Shown in pieces: positions 1-6,408 of a DNA stretch of 11,299 nucleotides. Position 1 is the stretch's first letter; each line of letters begins with the position of its first letter. Made by a program: the position numbers and the translations under genes. The notes beneath the pieces were generated by a model. That model searched no databases. It worked only from the letters and a program-made list of their open reading frames with translations, and had not been told where the DNA came from. Source of the DNA: Herminiimonas sp. (lineage in GTDB: Bacteria > Pseudomonadota > Gammaproteobacteria > Burkholderiales > Burkholderiaceae); the NCBI GenBank assembly GCA_014377155.1, contig JACMQD010000149.1, positions 1 to 11,299 on the forward strand, in the 5' to 3' direction.

Positions 1-69
1 CCTCCGGCGAGCCAGTGGGGTCCACGTTCTTGAAAGCATCGCCATCCACGCTTCAATGAAGGAGTCATC

Positions 70-1476
70 ATGCTGGAAACATTGCGCCCCGACCCCACGT
101 TTTACCCGTCGCCGCGTTTGGCGATGGAAGCCGAGGTTGAATACCTGGCTTACACGGTGCTGTTGTCGCCGGACAAGTCGAAGCCGGATGCGCTGGCGAC
201 TGTTGATGTTGATCCGAAGTCGAACACTTACGGAACAGTACTTAGCCGGCTTGACATGCCGTACAAGGGCGACGAGTTTCATCACTTTGGCTGGAACGCT
301 TGTAGTTCAGCGCTGTCCCCGTTGTCGGGTCACGCATTTTTGCAGCGCCGCTACCTGATCATTCCGGGTATTCGCTCCTCGCGCATTTACATCGTCGATA
401 CGCAGCCCGACCCGGCGCACCCGAAACTGATCAAGACCATCGAGCCAGAAGAAATCTTTCGCAAGACGGGTTATTCGCGCCCACACACCGTTCACTGTGG
501 CCCGGAAGGCATCTACATCAGCACGCTGGGCGGCGGCGGCAGAGACGGCACCGACGGCCCGCCGGGCGTGTTCATCATGGACTGCGAAACGTTCGAGATT
601 CGCGGGCGGTGGGAGATTGATCGCGGCCCGCAAAAGCTGCACTACGACTTCTGGTGGAATTTGCCGCGCGACTATATGGTGTCAAGTGAATGGGGTTTGC
701 CGCCGCAATTTGAAAACGGCATCGTCGCCGAAGACCTGCTGGCCAACAAGTACGGCCACTCGGTTCATTTCTGGGACTTGCGTGCTCGCAAACATGTACA
801 GATGATCGACCTTGGCGCTAATCACCAAATGGCGCTGGAGATTCGCCCGGCGCATGATCCGACGCGTGAATACGGTTTTCTTGGGGTGGTGGTGGACACC
901 ACGAATCTGGAAGGATCGATCTGGACCTGGTATCGCGAAAAGGGCAAGTTTCACATCAAAAAAACCGCGACCATTCCGCCTGAGCCGGCCGACGCGGCTT
1001 TGCTGCCGCCGCTGCTCAAGGGTTTCGGCGCGGTGCCGCCGTTGATCAGCGATATTGATCTGTCGCTCGACGACCGATTTTTGTACGTTGCTTGCTGGGG
1101 CACGGGTGAACTGCGGCAGTACGACGTGACCGACCCGATGAAGCCAACGCTCACTGGCAGCGTGCGTATAGGGGGTATCGTGCAGCATGCGAAGCACCCG
1201 AACGGCAGGCCCTTCGGCGGCGGCCCGCAGATGACGGAGATCAGCCGCGACGGCAAGCGCGTTTACTTCACCAACTCGCTCTACAGCACTTGGGACGCGC
1301 AGTTCTACCCCGACGGCGTGCCTGGTGTGCAGGTGATGTGCAATGTGGCTCCGAATGGAGGCATGACGCTGGATCCAAATTTTTACGTTGACTTCGGCCC
1401 CGGCTATGCCGCGCACCAGATTCGTCTGCAGGGCGGAGATTGCTCCACCGATTCGTTCTGCTACCCGTCGGCCTGA
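70..1476 (+). CDS. Selenium-binding protein 56 family; probable methanethiol oxidase
   Basis: The 468-residue protein belongs to the SBP56 family, whose bacterial (MtoX) and human (SELENBP1) members oxidise methanethiol to formaldehyde, hydrogen sulfide and hydrogen peroxide and need copper. Seen directly: ATVDVDPKS (residues 43-51), HHFGWNACSS (71-80) with the family cysteine Cys78, a HTVHC motif (139-143), YDFWW (192-196), LSLDDRFLY (331-339), GGPQM (384-388), SLYSTWDAQFYPD (403-415) and a late His449 before GGDC (455-458). These align by eye along the whole of human SELENBP1, so the gene is full length. The histidines at 71, 72, 139/142 and 449 are the likely metal ligands. An AAGGAG at 59-64, five bases before the ATG, fixes the start. 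There is no signal peptide, so a cytosolic enzyme is expected, unlike the exported Hyphomicrobium enzyme. The methanethiol activity is inferred from the family; selenium handling is the older alternative name. Confidence 0.93.
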   Translation: MLETLRPDPTFYPSPRLAMEAEVEYLAYTVLLSPDKSKPDALATVDVDPKSNTYGTVLSRLDMPYKGDEFHHFGWNACSSALSPLSGHAFLQRRYLIIPGIRSSRIYIVDTQPDPAHPKLIKTIEPEEIFRKTGYSRPHTVHCGPEGIYISTLGGGGRDGTDGPPGVFIMDCETFEIRGRWEIDRGPQKLHYDFWWNLPRDYMVSSEWGLPPQFENGIVAEDLLANKYGHSVHFWDLRARKHVQMIDLGANHQMALEIRPAHDPTREYGFLGVVVDTTNLEGSIWTWYREKGKFHIKKTATIPPEPADAALLPPLLKGFGAVPPLISDIDLSLDDRFLYVACWGTGELRQYDVTDPMKPTLTGSVRIGGIVQHAKHPNGRPFGGGPQMTEISRDGKRVYFTNSLYSTWDAQFYPDGVPGVQVMCNVAPNGGMTLDPNFYVDFGPGYAAHQIRLQGGDCSTDSFCYPSA

Positions 1477-1486
1477 ACGCAGCTGA

Positions 1487-1519
1487 AGCACGGATTGAGC
1501 ACGGGCTAAGCACGGGTTG
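1487..1519. repeat. Three tandem copies of an 11-bp unit
   Basis: Consecutive units at 1487-1497, 1498-1508 and 1509-1519 read AGCACGGATTG, AGCACGGGCTA and AGCACGGGTTG. The last three bases of the third copy are the proposed TTG start of the downstream membrane protein. A TGAACGC at 1474-1480 recurs at 1518-1524, exactly 44 bases (four periods) later, so the array may once have been one unit longer. Confidence 0.85.
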
Positions 1520-2185
1520 AACGCGACCGCAGCGATCTGGCTGACGATCATCGCGGTCGGTGTTTATCACGGCCTGAACCCGGCGATGGGCTGGCCGCTT
1601 GCCGTCGCCAACGGCCTGACCGAGCGCAGGGCAGGCGCCGTGATTACTACGGTGCTGCCACTTGGCGGCGGCCACTTTGCGGCCATGGCGATTGTGCTGG
1701 TGCCGTTTGCCTGGCTAAGTCTTTATGTGCAGTGGAGCCGCGAAATCCGCTTGGGCGCAGGTGCCCTGGTGCTGCTGTTCGGCGTCTTCAAACTCATCAA
1801 AAGGCGCCACCCGCAGGCCTTGGCGCGCATTCGCCCGACGCAACTCGCCTGGTGGTCATTCTTGATGGCGACTGCGCACGGGGGCGGGCTGATGCTGGTG
1901 CCGTTCATGCTGGGTCTGTGCGCCACAGGCGACGTGGCTATGGCGGCGTCTGATATCGGCCATGTCACCGTGATGAACTATCTGTCGCAATCAAATGTCG
2001 CAATGGCTGTGGCGGTAGCGGCGGTTCACACGCTGGCGATGATGTTTGCCGGCCTCACCGTAGCCTGGGCGGTTTACCGCTACCTCGGGCTAGAGTTTTT
2101 GCGCCGTGCGTGGTTCGATCTTGATCGGGTGTGGGGTGCAAGCCTCGTCATAGCCGGCGCGGCGGGCATGGCGCTCGCGTTTTAG
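1517..2185 (+). CDS. Six-helix membrane protein of unknown function, next to SBP56
   Basis: I do not recognise a named family with certainty. The 222 residues are very hydrophobic, with likely membrane segments near 5-22, 48-70, 78-95, 111-135, 160-188 and 205-222. Three polar motifs sit inside or beside helices: HGLNPAMGW (18-26), GGGHFAAM (50-57) and ATAHGGG (118-124). A histidine motif in the first helix followed by a glycine-histidine motif recalls the architecture of nickel/cobalt permeases (NiCoT, RcnA) and the UreH-type transmembrane family, so metal or small-molecule transport is a guess only. The start is TTG; an in-frame TGA at 1496-1498 limits the options, and the next ATG (1587) would remove the conserved first helix. 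No clear Shine-Dalgarno is visible. It begins 40 bases after the SBP56 stop on the same strand, which suggests cotranscription and a linked role. Confidence 0.8.
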   Translation: MNATAAIWLTIIAVGVYHGLNPAMGWPLAVANGLTERRAGAVITTVLPLGGGHFAAMAIVLVPFAWLSLYVQWSREIRLGAGALVLLFGVFKLIKRRHPQALARIRPTQLAWWSFLMATAHGGGLMLVPFMLGLCATGDVAMAASDIGHVTVMNYLSQSNVAMAVAVAAVHTLAMMFAGLTVAWAVYRYLGLEFLRRAWFDLDRVWGASLVIAGAAGMALAF

Positions 2186-2340
2186 AATGAATCAAGAGAG
2201 CGGCGCGCAACGACCTGGTGAGAGCCCGGTTAAGGTCATAGTTTGCTGTAGAAAAATAGCTGTTAGCGCACGTCAACAAATGGCTAAAGATTTTTTGCAT
2301 ATCCCTGCATATCCCTGCATATCTCTGGCAGGCCGCACAC
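2186..2340. other. Convergent intergenic gap without a recognisable gene or terminator
   Basis: This stretch lies between two genes whose 3' ends face each other. It contains only a short tandem repeat (2296-2325). I looked for a GC-rich hairpin with a T-run on either strand and did not find a convincing one. A short open frame through it (2187-2381) has no family features and runs into the 3' end of livF. Confidence 0.6.
2296..2325. repeat. Three tandem copies of a 10-bp unit
   Basis: TGCATATCCC at 2296-2305 and 2306-2315 is followed by TGCATATCTC at 2316-2325 (one change). It directly follows a T6 run. A single related copy (CCTGCATATCCTG) occurs at 10621-10633 in another intergenic gap. 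Confidence 0.9.
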
Positions 2341-3084
2341 TCACTCGCCCAGATAAGCTGCTTTTACCCGAGGGTCATTGAGGAGCTCTTTGGCGTCGCC
2401 GTTCATCGTGACGCTGCCCGACTCCATCACGTACCCCCGGTTGGCGATGCCGAGCGCTCGGCTGGCATTTTGTTCGACCAGCAACACCGTCGTGCCAAGC
2501 GCAGATACCCCCTGTACGACCTCGAAAATTTTGTCAACCATGATGGGCGACAGGCCCATCGACGGCTCGTCGAGCAGCAGTACTTTAGGCCGGCTCATCA
2601 GCGCGCGGCCCATCGCCAGCATTTGCTGCTCGCCGCCTGACATGGTGCCAGCCAGCTGGTCCTTGCGCTCACGCAGGCGCGGGAACAGCACGAACATCTT
2701 CTCGATATCTGCTGCGATCCCGGCTTTGTCGTTGCGGATATAGGCGCCCATCTGCAGGTTTTCGGTAATTGTCATTCGCGCAAACACGCCGCGCCCCTCG
2801 GGAACCATCGCCAGACCTTCCTTGACCAGATCCCAGGCGCCACGGCCCTTGATACTTTTGCCCAGGTATTGAATGTCGCCCGCCAGCATCGGCAACGTGC
2901 CGGTAATCGCTTTCATCGTGGTGGTCTTGCCTGCCCCGTTGGAGCCGATCAGCGTGACCAGCTCGCCTTCGTGGACTTCGAAATCAACGCCTTTGACGGC
3001 CTGAATGCCGCCGTAGGCCACTTTCAGGCCTGTGATCTTGAGAATGTTTGCTGACACGTTGACACCGCTTTCATTGGCTGACAT
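2341..3084 (-). CDS. livF: Branched-chain amino acid ABC transporter, ATPase LivF
   Basis: One of the two cytosolic ATPases that power a LivHMGF-type importer. The 247 residues carry Walker A GSNGAGKT (47-54), the LivF-typical PEGRGVF (95-101) at the Q-loop position, the signature MSGGEQQML (148-156), Walker B KVLLLDEPS (167-175), and LLVEQN (201-206), where Gln replaces the usual switch histidine, as is common in LivF. The chain ends in AAYLGE, a typical family terminus. The first 13 residues are an unconserved leader compared with many LivF proteins, so a slightly later start is possible. It is the last gene of the operon: its ATG shares a base with the livG stop (TAATG), and a GGAGG nine bases upstream lies inside livG, pointing to translational coupling. 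The transported substrate cannot be read from the ATPase. Confidence 0.95.
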   Translation of the reverse strand: MSANESGVNVSANILKITGLKVAYGGIQAVKGVDFEVHEGELVTLIGSNGAGKTTTMKAITGTLPMLAGDIQYLGKSIKGRGAWDLVKEGLAMVPEGRGVFARMTITENLQMGAYIRNDKAGIAADIEKMFVLFPRLRERKDQLAGTMSGGEQQMLAMGRALMSRPKVLLLDEPSMGLSPIMVDKIFEVVQGVSALGTTVLLVEQNASRALGIANRGYVMESGSVTMNGDAKELLNDPRVKAAYLGE

Positions 3085-3854
3085 TAGTGCGACCCTCCCA
3101 GATATGCCTCAATCACGGCAGGATTCTTCTGGACGTCAGAGGGCACGCCTTCCGCAATCGGCTTGCCGTAATCGAGCACCGTAATGCGATCGCACAATCC
3201 CATGACCAGCTTGACGTCATGCTCGATCAGCAAAATGGTTTTGCCTTCACTCTTGATTTTCACCAGCAATTCGCGCAGGGCCAGTTTCTCGGTCGCGTTC
3301 ATGCCGGCAGCAGGCTCATCCAGCGCCAGCAACTGCGGATCGGTGGCCAGCGCGCGGGCAATTTCGAGACGACGTTGGTCGCCGTAGGAAAGATGCCGCG
3401 CCGTGCGCTCGGCAAAGCGGGCGATGCCAACGAAATCCAGCAATTCCATGGCGCGCTTGCGAATATTGGCTTCTTCTTCGCGTGCCGCCTTGTAGCGCAA
3501 GACGGCACCCAGCACGCCCTGATGGGTGCGCACGTGGCGCCCGACCATGACGTTTTCGAGTGCGGTCATTTCACCGAACAGGCGAATGTTCTGGAAGGTG
3601 CGTGCAATGCCGGCCTTGGCGACTTCATGCGGTGCCGATGGCGAATACGGCTTGCCGGCCAGTTCGAAGGTGCCACTGTCGGCCTGGTACAAGCCGGTGA
3701 TGACGTTGAAGAAGGTGGTCTTGCCGGCGCCGTTCGGCCCGATCAGACCGTAAATCTGTCCCTTGGTGATCTTCATGTTGACATCGGACAGCGCCTGCAG
3801 GCCGCCGAAACGCTTCGCCACACCGGCGATATTGAGGATGATTTGTTCGCTCAT
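3084..3854 (-). CDS. livG: Branched-chain amino acid ABC transporter, ATPase LivG
   Basis: Second ATPase of the importer, 256 residues, the normal LivG length. Visible motifs are Walker A GPNGAGKT (39-46), the Q-loop in ARTFQNIRLF (84-93, Gln88), the signature LSYGDQRRLEIARAL (155-169; SYGDQ instead of SGGQ, typical of LivG), Walker B LLALDEPAAGMN (175-186) and the switch histidine in IEHD (210-213, His212). The C-terminus KNPAVIEAYLG is also typical. The start follows the livM stop by eight bases, and AAGGA of its Shine-Dalgarno overlaps that stop codon. It pairs with LivF to form the ATPase heterodimer under the LivH/LivM membrane pair. Confidence 0.96.
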   Translation of the reverse strand: MSEQIILNIAGVAKRFGGLQALSDVNMKITKGQIYGLIGPNGAGKTTFFNVITGLYQADSGTFELAGKPYSPSAPHEVAKAGIARTFQNIRLFGEMTALENVMVGRHVRTHQGVLGAVLRYKAAREEEANIRKRAMELLDFVGIARFAERTARHLSYGDQRRLEIARALATDPQLLALDEPAAGMNATEKLALRELLVKIKSEGKTILLIEHDVKLVMGLCDRITVLDYGKPIAEGVPSDVQKNPAVIEAYLGGSH

Positions 3855-3862
3855 GATTGTCC

Positions 3863-5077
3863 TTATGCCGCCACGATGCCGGTCGCCTGATCGCGGCTGT
3901 CACTGTCGCCGTCGGGACGGTCCTCGTGTTTCGGTGCGGGCCACAATCCGGCCGGTCGGCTCAGCATGATGACCACCATCGCCAGGCCGTACAGCAACTG
4001 GCGCAGCACTTCAGCATCGACCCAGACATGGCCGAACAGCGCCATCTGCACCGGCTCGACGGTATGGCGCAGCACCTCCGGCAATGCCGCCAGGATGATG
4101 CCGCCGAGGACGACGCCGGGAATATGGCCCATGCCGCCCAGCACCACCATCGCCAGCACCGCAATCGACTCGGTCAGCGAGAACGATTCCGGCGAGACAA
4201 AGCCCTGGAATGCAGCGAACATCGAGCCGGCCACGCCGCCAAAGGACGCGCCCATGGCAAACGCCAGCAGCTTGATGTTACGGGTATTGATGCCCATCGC
4301 CTTGGCGGCAATTTCATCTTCGCGGATTGCCACCCAGGCACGCCCCAGGCGCGAGTTCTGCAATCGGATCGAGACAAAGATGATGCCGATGCACAGCGCC
4401 AGGAACAGAAAATAATAGGCATTCACCGACGGCATCGAAAAATTGCCGATGATGACATTGGCGCGCGAGCCGGGCTCGCCTGCCAGCGAGACACCGAAGA
4501 TGCGAATCGGATCGATCAGGTTGATGCCTTGCGGGCCATTGGTGATGTTGACCGGGCCGTTCAGGTTGTTCATGAAAATACGAATGATTTCACCGAAGCC
4601 AAGCGTGACGATGGCCAGGTAATCGCCGCGCAATTTCAGCGTCGGCGCACCGAGCAACGCACCGAACACGCCAGCCAGCAGCGCCCCAAGCGGGACAATG
4701 AACCAGACTGACAGATGAATCCCGTGCTGCGTGATCTCGGGCCCGAACAAGGCGACCAGCGCCGTGCCGATGGCCGGATACTGATTGACGAACGATTCGA
4801 GCACCACCGCAAACTGGGGCGACGCCAGCAGCGCCGTCATGTACGCGCCCAGCGCGTAGAACGCGATGTAGCCCAGATCCAGCAGACCAGCGAAGCCGAC
4901 CACGATGTTCAGTCCCAGCGCCAGCATGATGTAGAGCAGCGCGAAGTCCATGATGCGGACCCACGAATTGCCGTAGTTCTGCGCAAAGAACGGGAACGCG
5001 ATGATGATCAGCGCAATGATTGCCAGGCTGGTATACGCCTTGCGCGGATTGTTTTTGGTATCAAAATAATTGGCCAT
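3863..5077 (-). CDS. livM: Branched-chain amino acid ABC transporter, permease LivM
   Basis: Membrane subunit of the importer, 404 residues. An N-terminal cytosolic stretch with Lys and Arg leads into a helix at about 16-33, then the conserved block LGLNIVVGFAGLLDLGY (54-70). LKLRGDYLAIVTLGFGEI (148-165) and LGRAWVAIREDEIAAKAMGI (244-263) follow; the latter corresponds to the EAA-type loop that docks on the ATPases. VLGGMGHIPGVVLGG (312-326) is another family block. The protein ends in a charged tail after RPAGLWP (374-380) of about 24 residues that looks unconserved. Compared with minimal LivM proteins there is an extra segment around 88-125 between early helices. AAGGAG overlaps the livH stop codon and lies seven bases before the ATG, so translation is probably coupled to livH. 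Confidence 0.95.
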   Translation of the reverse strand: MANYFDTKNNPRKAYTSLAIIALIIIAFPFFAQNYGNSWVRIMDFALLYIMLALGLNIVVGFAGLLDLGYIAFYALGAYMTALLASPQFAVVLESFVNQYPAIGTALVALFGPEITQHGIHLSVWFIVPLGALLAGVFGALLGAPTLKLRGDYLAIVTLGFGEIIRIFMNNLNGPVNITNGPQGINLIDPIRIFGVSLAGEPGSRANVIIGNFSMPSVNAYYFLFLALCIGIIFVSIRLQNSRLGRAWVAIREDEIAAKAMGINTRNIKLLAFAMGASFGGVAGSMFAAFQGFVSPESFSLTESIAVLAMVVLGGMGHIPGVVLGGIILAALPEVLRHTVEPVQMALFGHVWVDAEVLRQLLYGLAMVVIMLSRPAGLWPAPKHEDRPDGDSDSRDQATGIVAA

Positions 5078-5088
5078 GAGTGCGCTCC

Positions 5089-6018
5089 TTAAGCCCGGTC
5101 AGCAACGCGTTCGCCCATCAGACCGGACGGTCGCAGCGTCAGGACGATGATCAACACCACGAAGGCAAAAATATCCTGGTAATGGCTGCCGAGGAAGCCG
5201 CCGGTCAGTTCGCCGATATAGCCAGCGCCCAGACTCTCAATCAGTCCCAGCAAGATCCCGCCCAGCATGGCGCCGTAAATATTGCCGATGCCGCCCAGCA
5301 CTGCCGCCGAAAACGCTTTCAGGCCAGGCACGAATCCCATCGCGAATTGCGCCGATGCGTAGGTCGCGCCCCACATCACTCCCGCCACGGCGGCCAGCGC
5401 CGCACCGATGGCGAAGGTCATCACGATCACGGCATTGGAATCCACCCCCATCAGCCCGGCCACGCGCGGGTTTTCGGCAGTGGCGCGCATGGCGCGGCCC
5501 ATCTTGGTTTTTTCAACGAGAATCACGAGGCCCAGCATCGACAGGCTGGCCAGGACCAGCAACATGACCTGGGTCGGCGTGATCAGCGCGCCGAGAATAT
5601 GGAAGGACTCCGCCGAGATAACCTGTGGGAACAGCACCGGACTGCGGCCCCAGATCATCATTGCAAAGGTTTGCAGCAGGATCGACACGCCAATGGCGGT
5701 GATCAACGGTGCCAGCCGGGGCGCATTGCGCAGGCGACGATAAGCCACCCGTTCAATCAGCAGATTGACCGCGACGCAAATCGGAATCGCGCCACCAATG
5801 GCGATGATGACCTTGACCACGCCAGGCAGATCGGGCGCGACGCTCTGGACAATTTTGAGAATCGTGACGCCCGCCAGGGCGCCAATCATCAGCACGTCGC
5901 CATGGGCAAAATTAATCAGGTTCAGCACGCCGTAAACCATCGTGTAACCGAGTGCGATCAGCGCATACATGCTGCCTAGCACCAGGCCATTGATGATTTG
6001 CTGGATAAAGGTATCCAT
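5089..6018 (-). CDS. livH: Branched-chain amino acid ABC transporter, permease LivH
   Basis: First gene of the liv operon and the partner permease of LivM. The 309-residue product begins MDTFIQQIINGLVLGS, a standard LivH beginning, and shows GYTMVYGVLNLINFAHGD (24-41), RLRNAPRLAPLITAIGVS (95-112), the EAA-type loop KMGRAMRATAENPRVAGLMG (172-191), AVLGGIGNIYGAMLGG (239-254) and RPSGLMG (296-302). I chose the ATG at 6018: a GGAAAG at 6028-6033 is nine bases upstream. The longer reading from a TTG at 6063 adds 15 residues not typical of the family, and the ATG at 6027 is too close to the GGAAAG. The next gene, livM, starts 11 bases after the stop. Substrates of such systems include leucine, isoleucine, valine, and in other cases amides or urea; the missing binding protein leaves this open. 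Confidence 0.94.
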   Translation of the reverse strand: MDTFIQQIINGLVLGSMYALIALGYTMVYGVLNLINFAHGDVLMIGALAGVTILKIVQSVAPDLPGVVKVIIAIGGAIPICVAVNLLIERVAYRRLRNAPRLAPLITAIGVSILLQTFAMMIWGRSPVLFPQVISAESFHILGALITPTQVMLLVLASLSMLGLVILVEKTKMGRAMRATAENPRVAGLMGVDSNAVIVMTFAIGAALAAVAGVMWGATYASAQFAMGFVPGLKAFSAAVLGGIGNIYGAMLGGILLGLIESLGAGYIGELTGGFLGSHYQDIFAFVVLIIVLTLRPSGLMGERVADRA

Positions 6019-6039
6019 AATTTGCATCTTTCCAAAGTG

Positions 6040-6055
6040 ACCGGAGAAAACCGGT
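6040..6055 (-). promoter_or_regulatory. Small inverted repeat in the livH leader
   Basis: ACCGG (6040-6044) and CCGGT (6051-6055) flank six bases and could form a five-pair hairpin in the livH mRNA just upstream of the Shine-Dalgarno. It has no T-run, so it is not a terminator. It may be chance. Confidence 0.3.
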
Positions 6056-6251
6056 GTGATCAATAAACAGCGATGGCCTGAGACCCATCACAGGGAATCA
6101 GCCGGAGAGACTGGTGCTACCGTTGAGTCTTGTTTCTGGTGGCGAATGATGTCAGGGCAAACCTGGGACATCCGGGGAATGTGATGTGCATGAAGCCGCG
6201 TCTCCTGAATATTTGTGCCAGTGCCTGACGGCCTGGTTTTGTACGGCGTCG

Positions 6252-6285
6252 CGAACTCTGACCTGCATTGAGTGCAGGAAGTTCG
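6252..6285. promoter_or_regulatory. Two-part hairpin in the ispH-livH gap
   Basis: An inner perfect stem CCTGCA/TGCAGG (6262-6267 and 6273-6278, loop TTGAG) is enclosed by an outer stem CGAAC/GTTCG (6252-6256 and 6281-6285) with a small asymmetric bulge. No T-run follows on either strand. If transcription of livH begins near 6305 this would be in the 5' leader RNA. Its function is unknown. Confidence 0.45.
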
Positions 6286-6308
6286 GCGTTGCAAAACTGC
6301 CTGATTTT

Positions 6309-6339
6309 AATTGTATAAATGAATAACATTCAAACAATT
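6309..6339 (-). promoter_or_regulatory. 31-bp palindrome overlapping a possible liv promoter
   Basis: Two 13-base arms (6309-6321 and 6327-6339) around a 5-base centre match at 11 of 13 positions as an inverted repeat, with perfect AATTGT/ACAATT outer ends and AATG/CATT inner ends. On the - strand, TTGTTT (6337 to 6332) and TACAAT (6315 to 6310) are 16 bases apart and could be -35 and -10 elements for livHMGF. The two half-sites thus cover the two promoter boxes, as expected for a repressor or a LysR/Lrp-like regulator site. The -35 match is weak, and the leader would be about 280 bases long, so promoter use is uncertain. Confidence 0.5.
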
Positions 6340-6341
6340 TA

Positions 6342-6388
6342 TTCCGTTGTCCGATAATAACGAGGAAGCCTAAGAACTTACAACGGAA
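6342..6388. repeat. Perfect 9-bp inverted repeat, 29-base spacing
   Basis: TTCCGTTGT (6342-6350) and ACAACGGAA (6380-6388) are exact reverse complements. They lie between the ispH stop codon and the 31-bp palindrome. The pair might fold after ispH transcription or be a spaced protein-binding site. The long loop and lack of a T-run right after the stem on the - strand argue against a classical terminator. Confidence 0.5.
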
Positions 6389-6408
6389 AACTTGCTGCTA
6401 TCCAGAAT

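Noticed and set aside
1..69. Possible tail of an upstream gene (frame 3 ends SPSTLQ, stop at 57-59)
   Set aside because: Eighteen residues without a motif are too few to support a gene; I considered a SCO1/SenC tail because of the mtoX context but saw nothing to support it.
682..1551. A 289-codon - strand open frame opposite the SBP56 gene
   Set aside because: The SBP56 reading is conserved along its full length; the antisense product has no family features.
2187..2381. A 64-codon + strand open frame after the membrane protein
   Set aside because: It has no ribosome site, translates the tandem repeat as a repeated peptide and overlaps the livF 3' end.
3857..5979. Long + strand open frames (284 and 299 codons) opposite livM and livH
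   Set aside because: Their products are rich in Gln, His, Arg and Asp with no domain pattern, the typical mirror of hydrophobic membrane genes on the other strand; livM and livH are unmistakable.
6019..6063. Longer livH from a TTG at 6063
   Set aside because: It adds 15 residues that are not typical of LivH and lacks a ribosome site; the ATG at 6018 has both.
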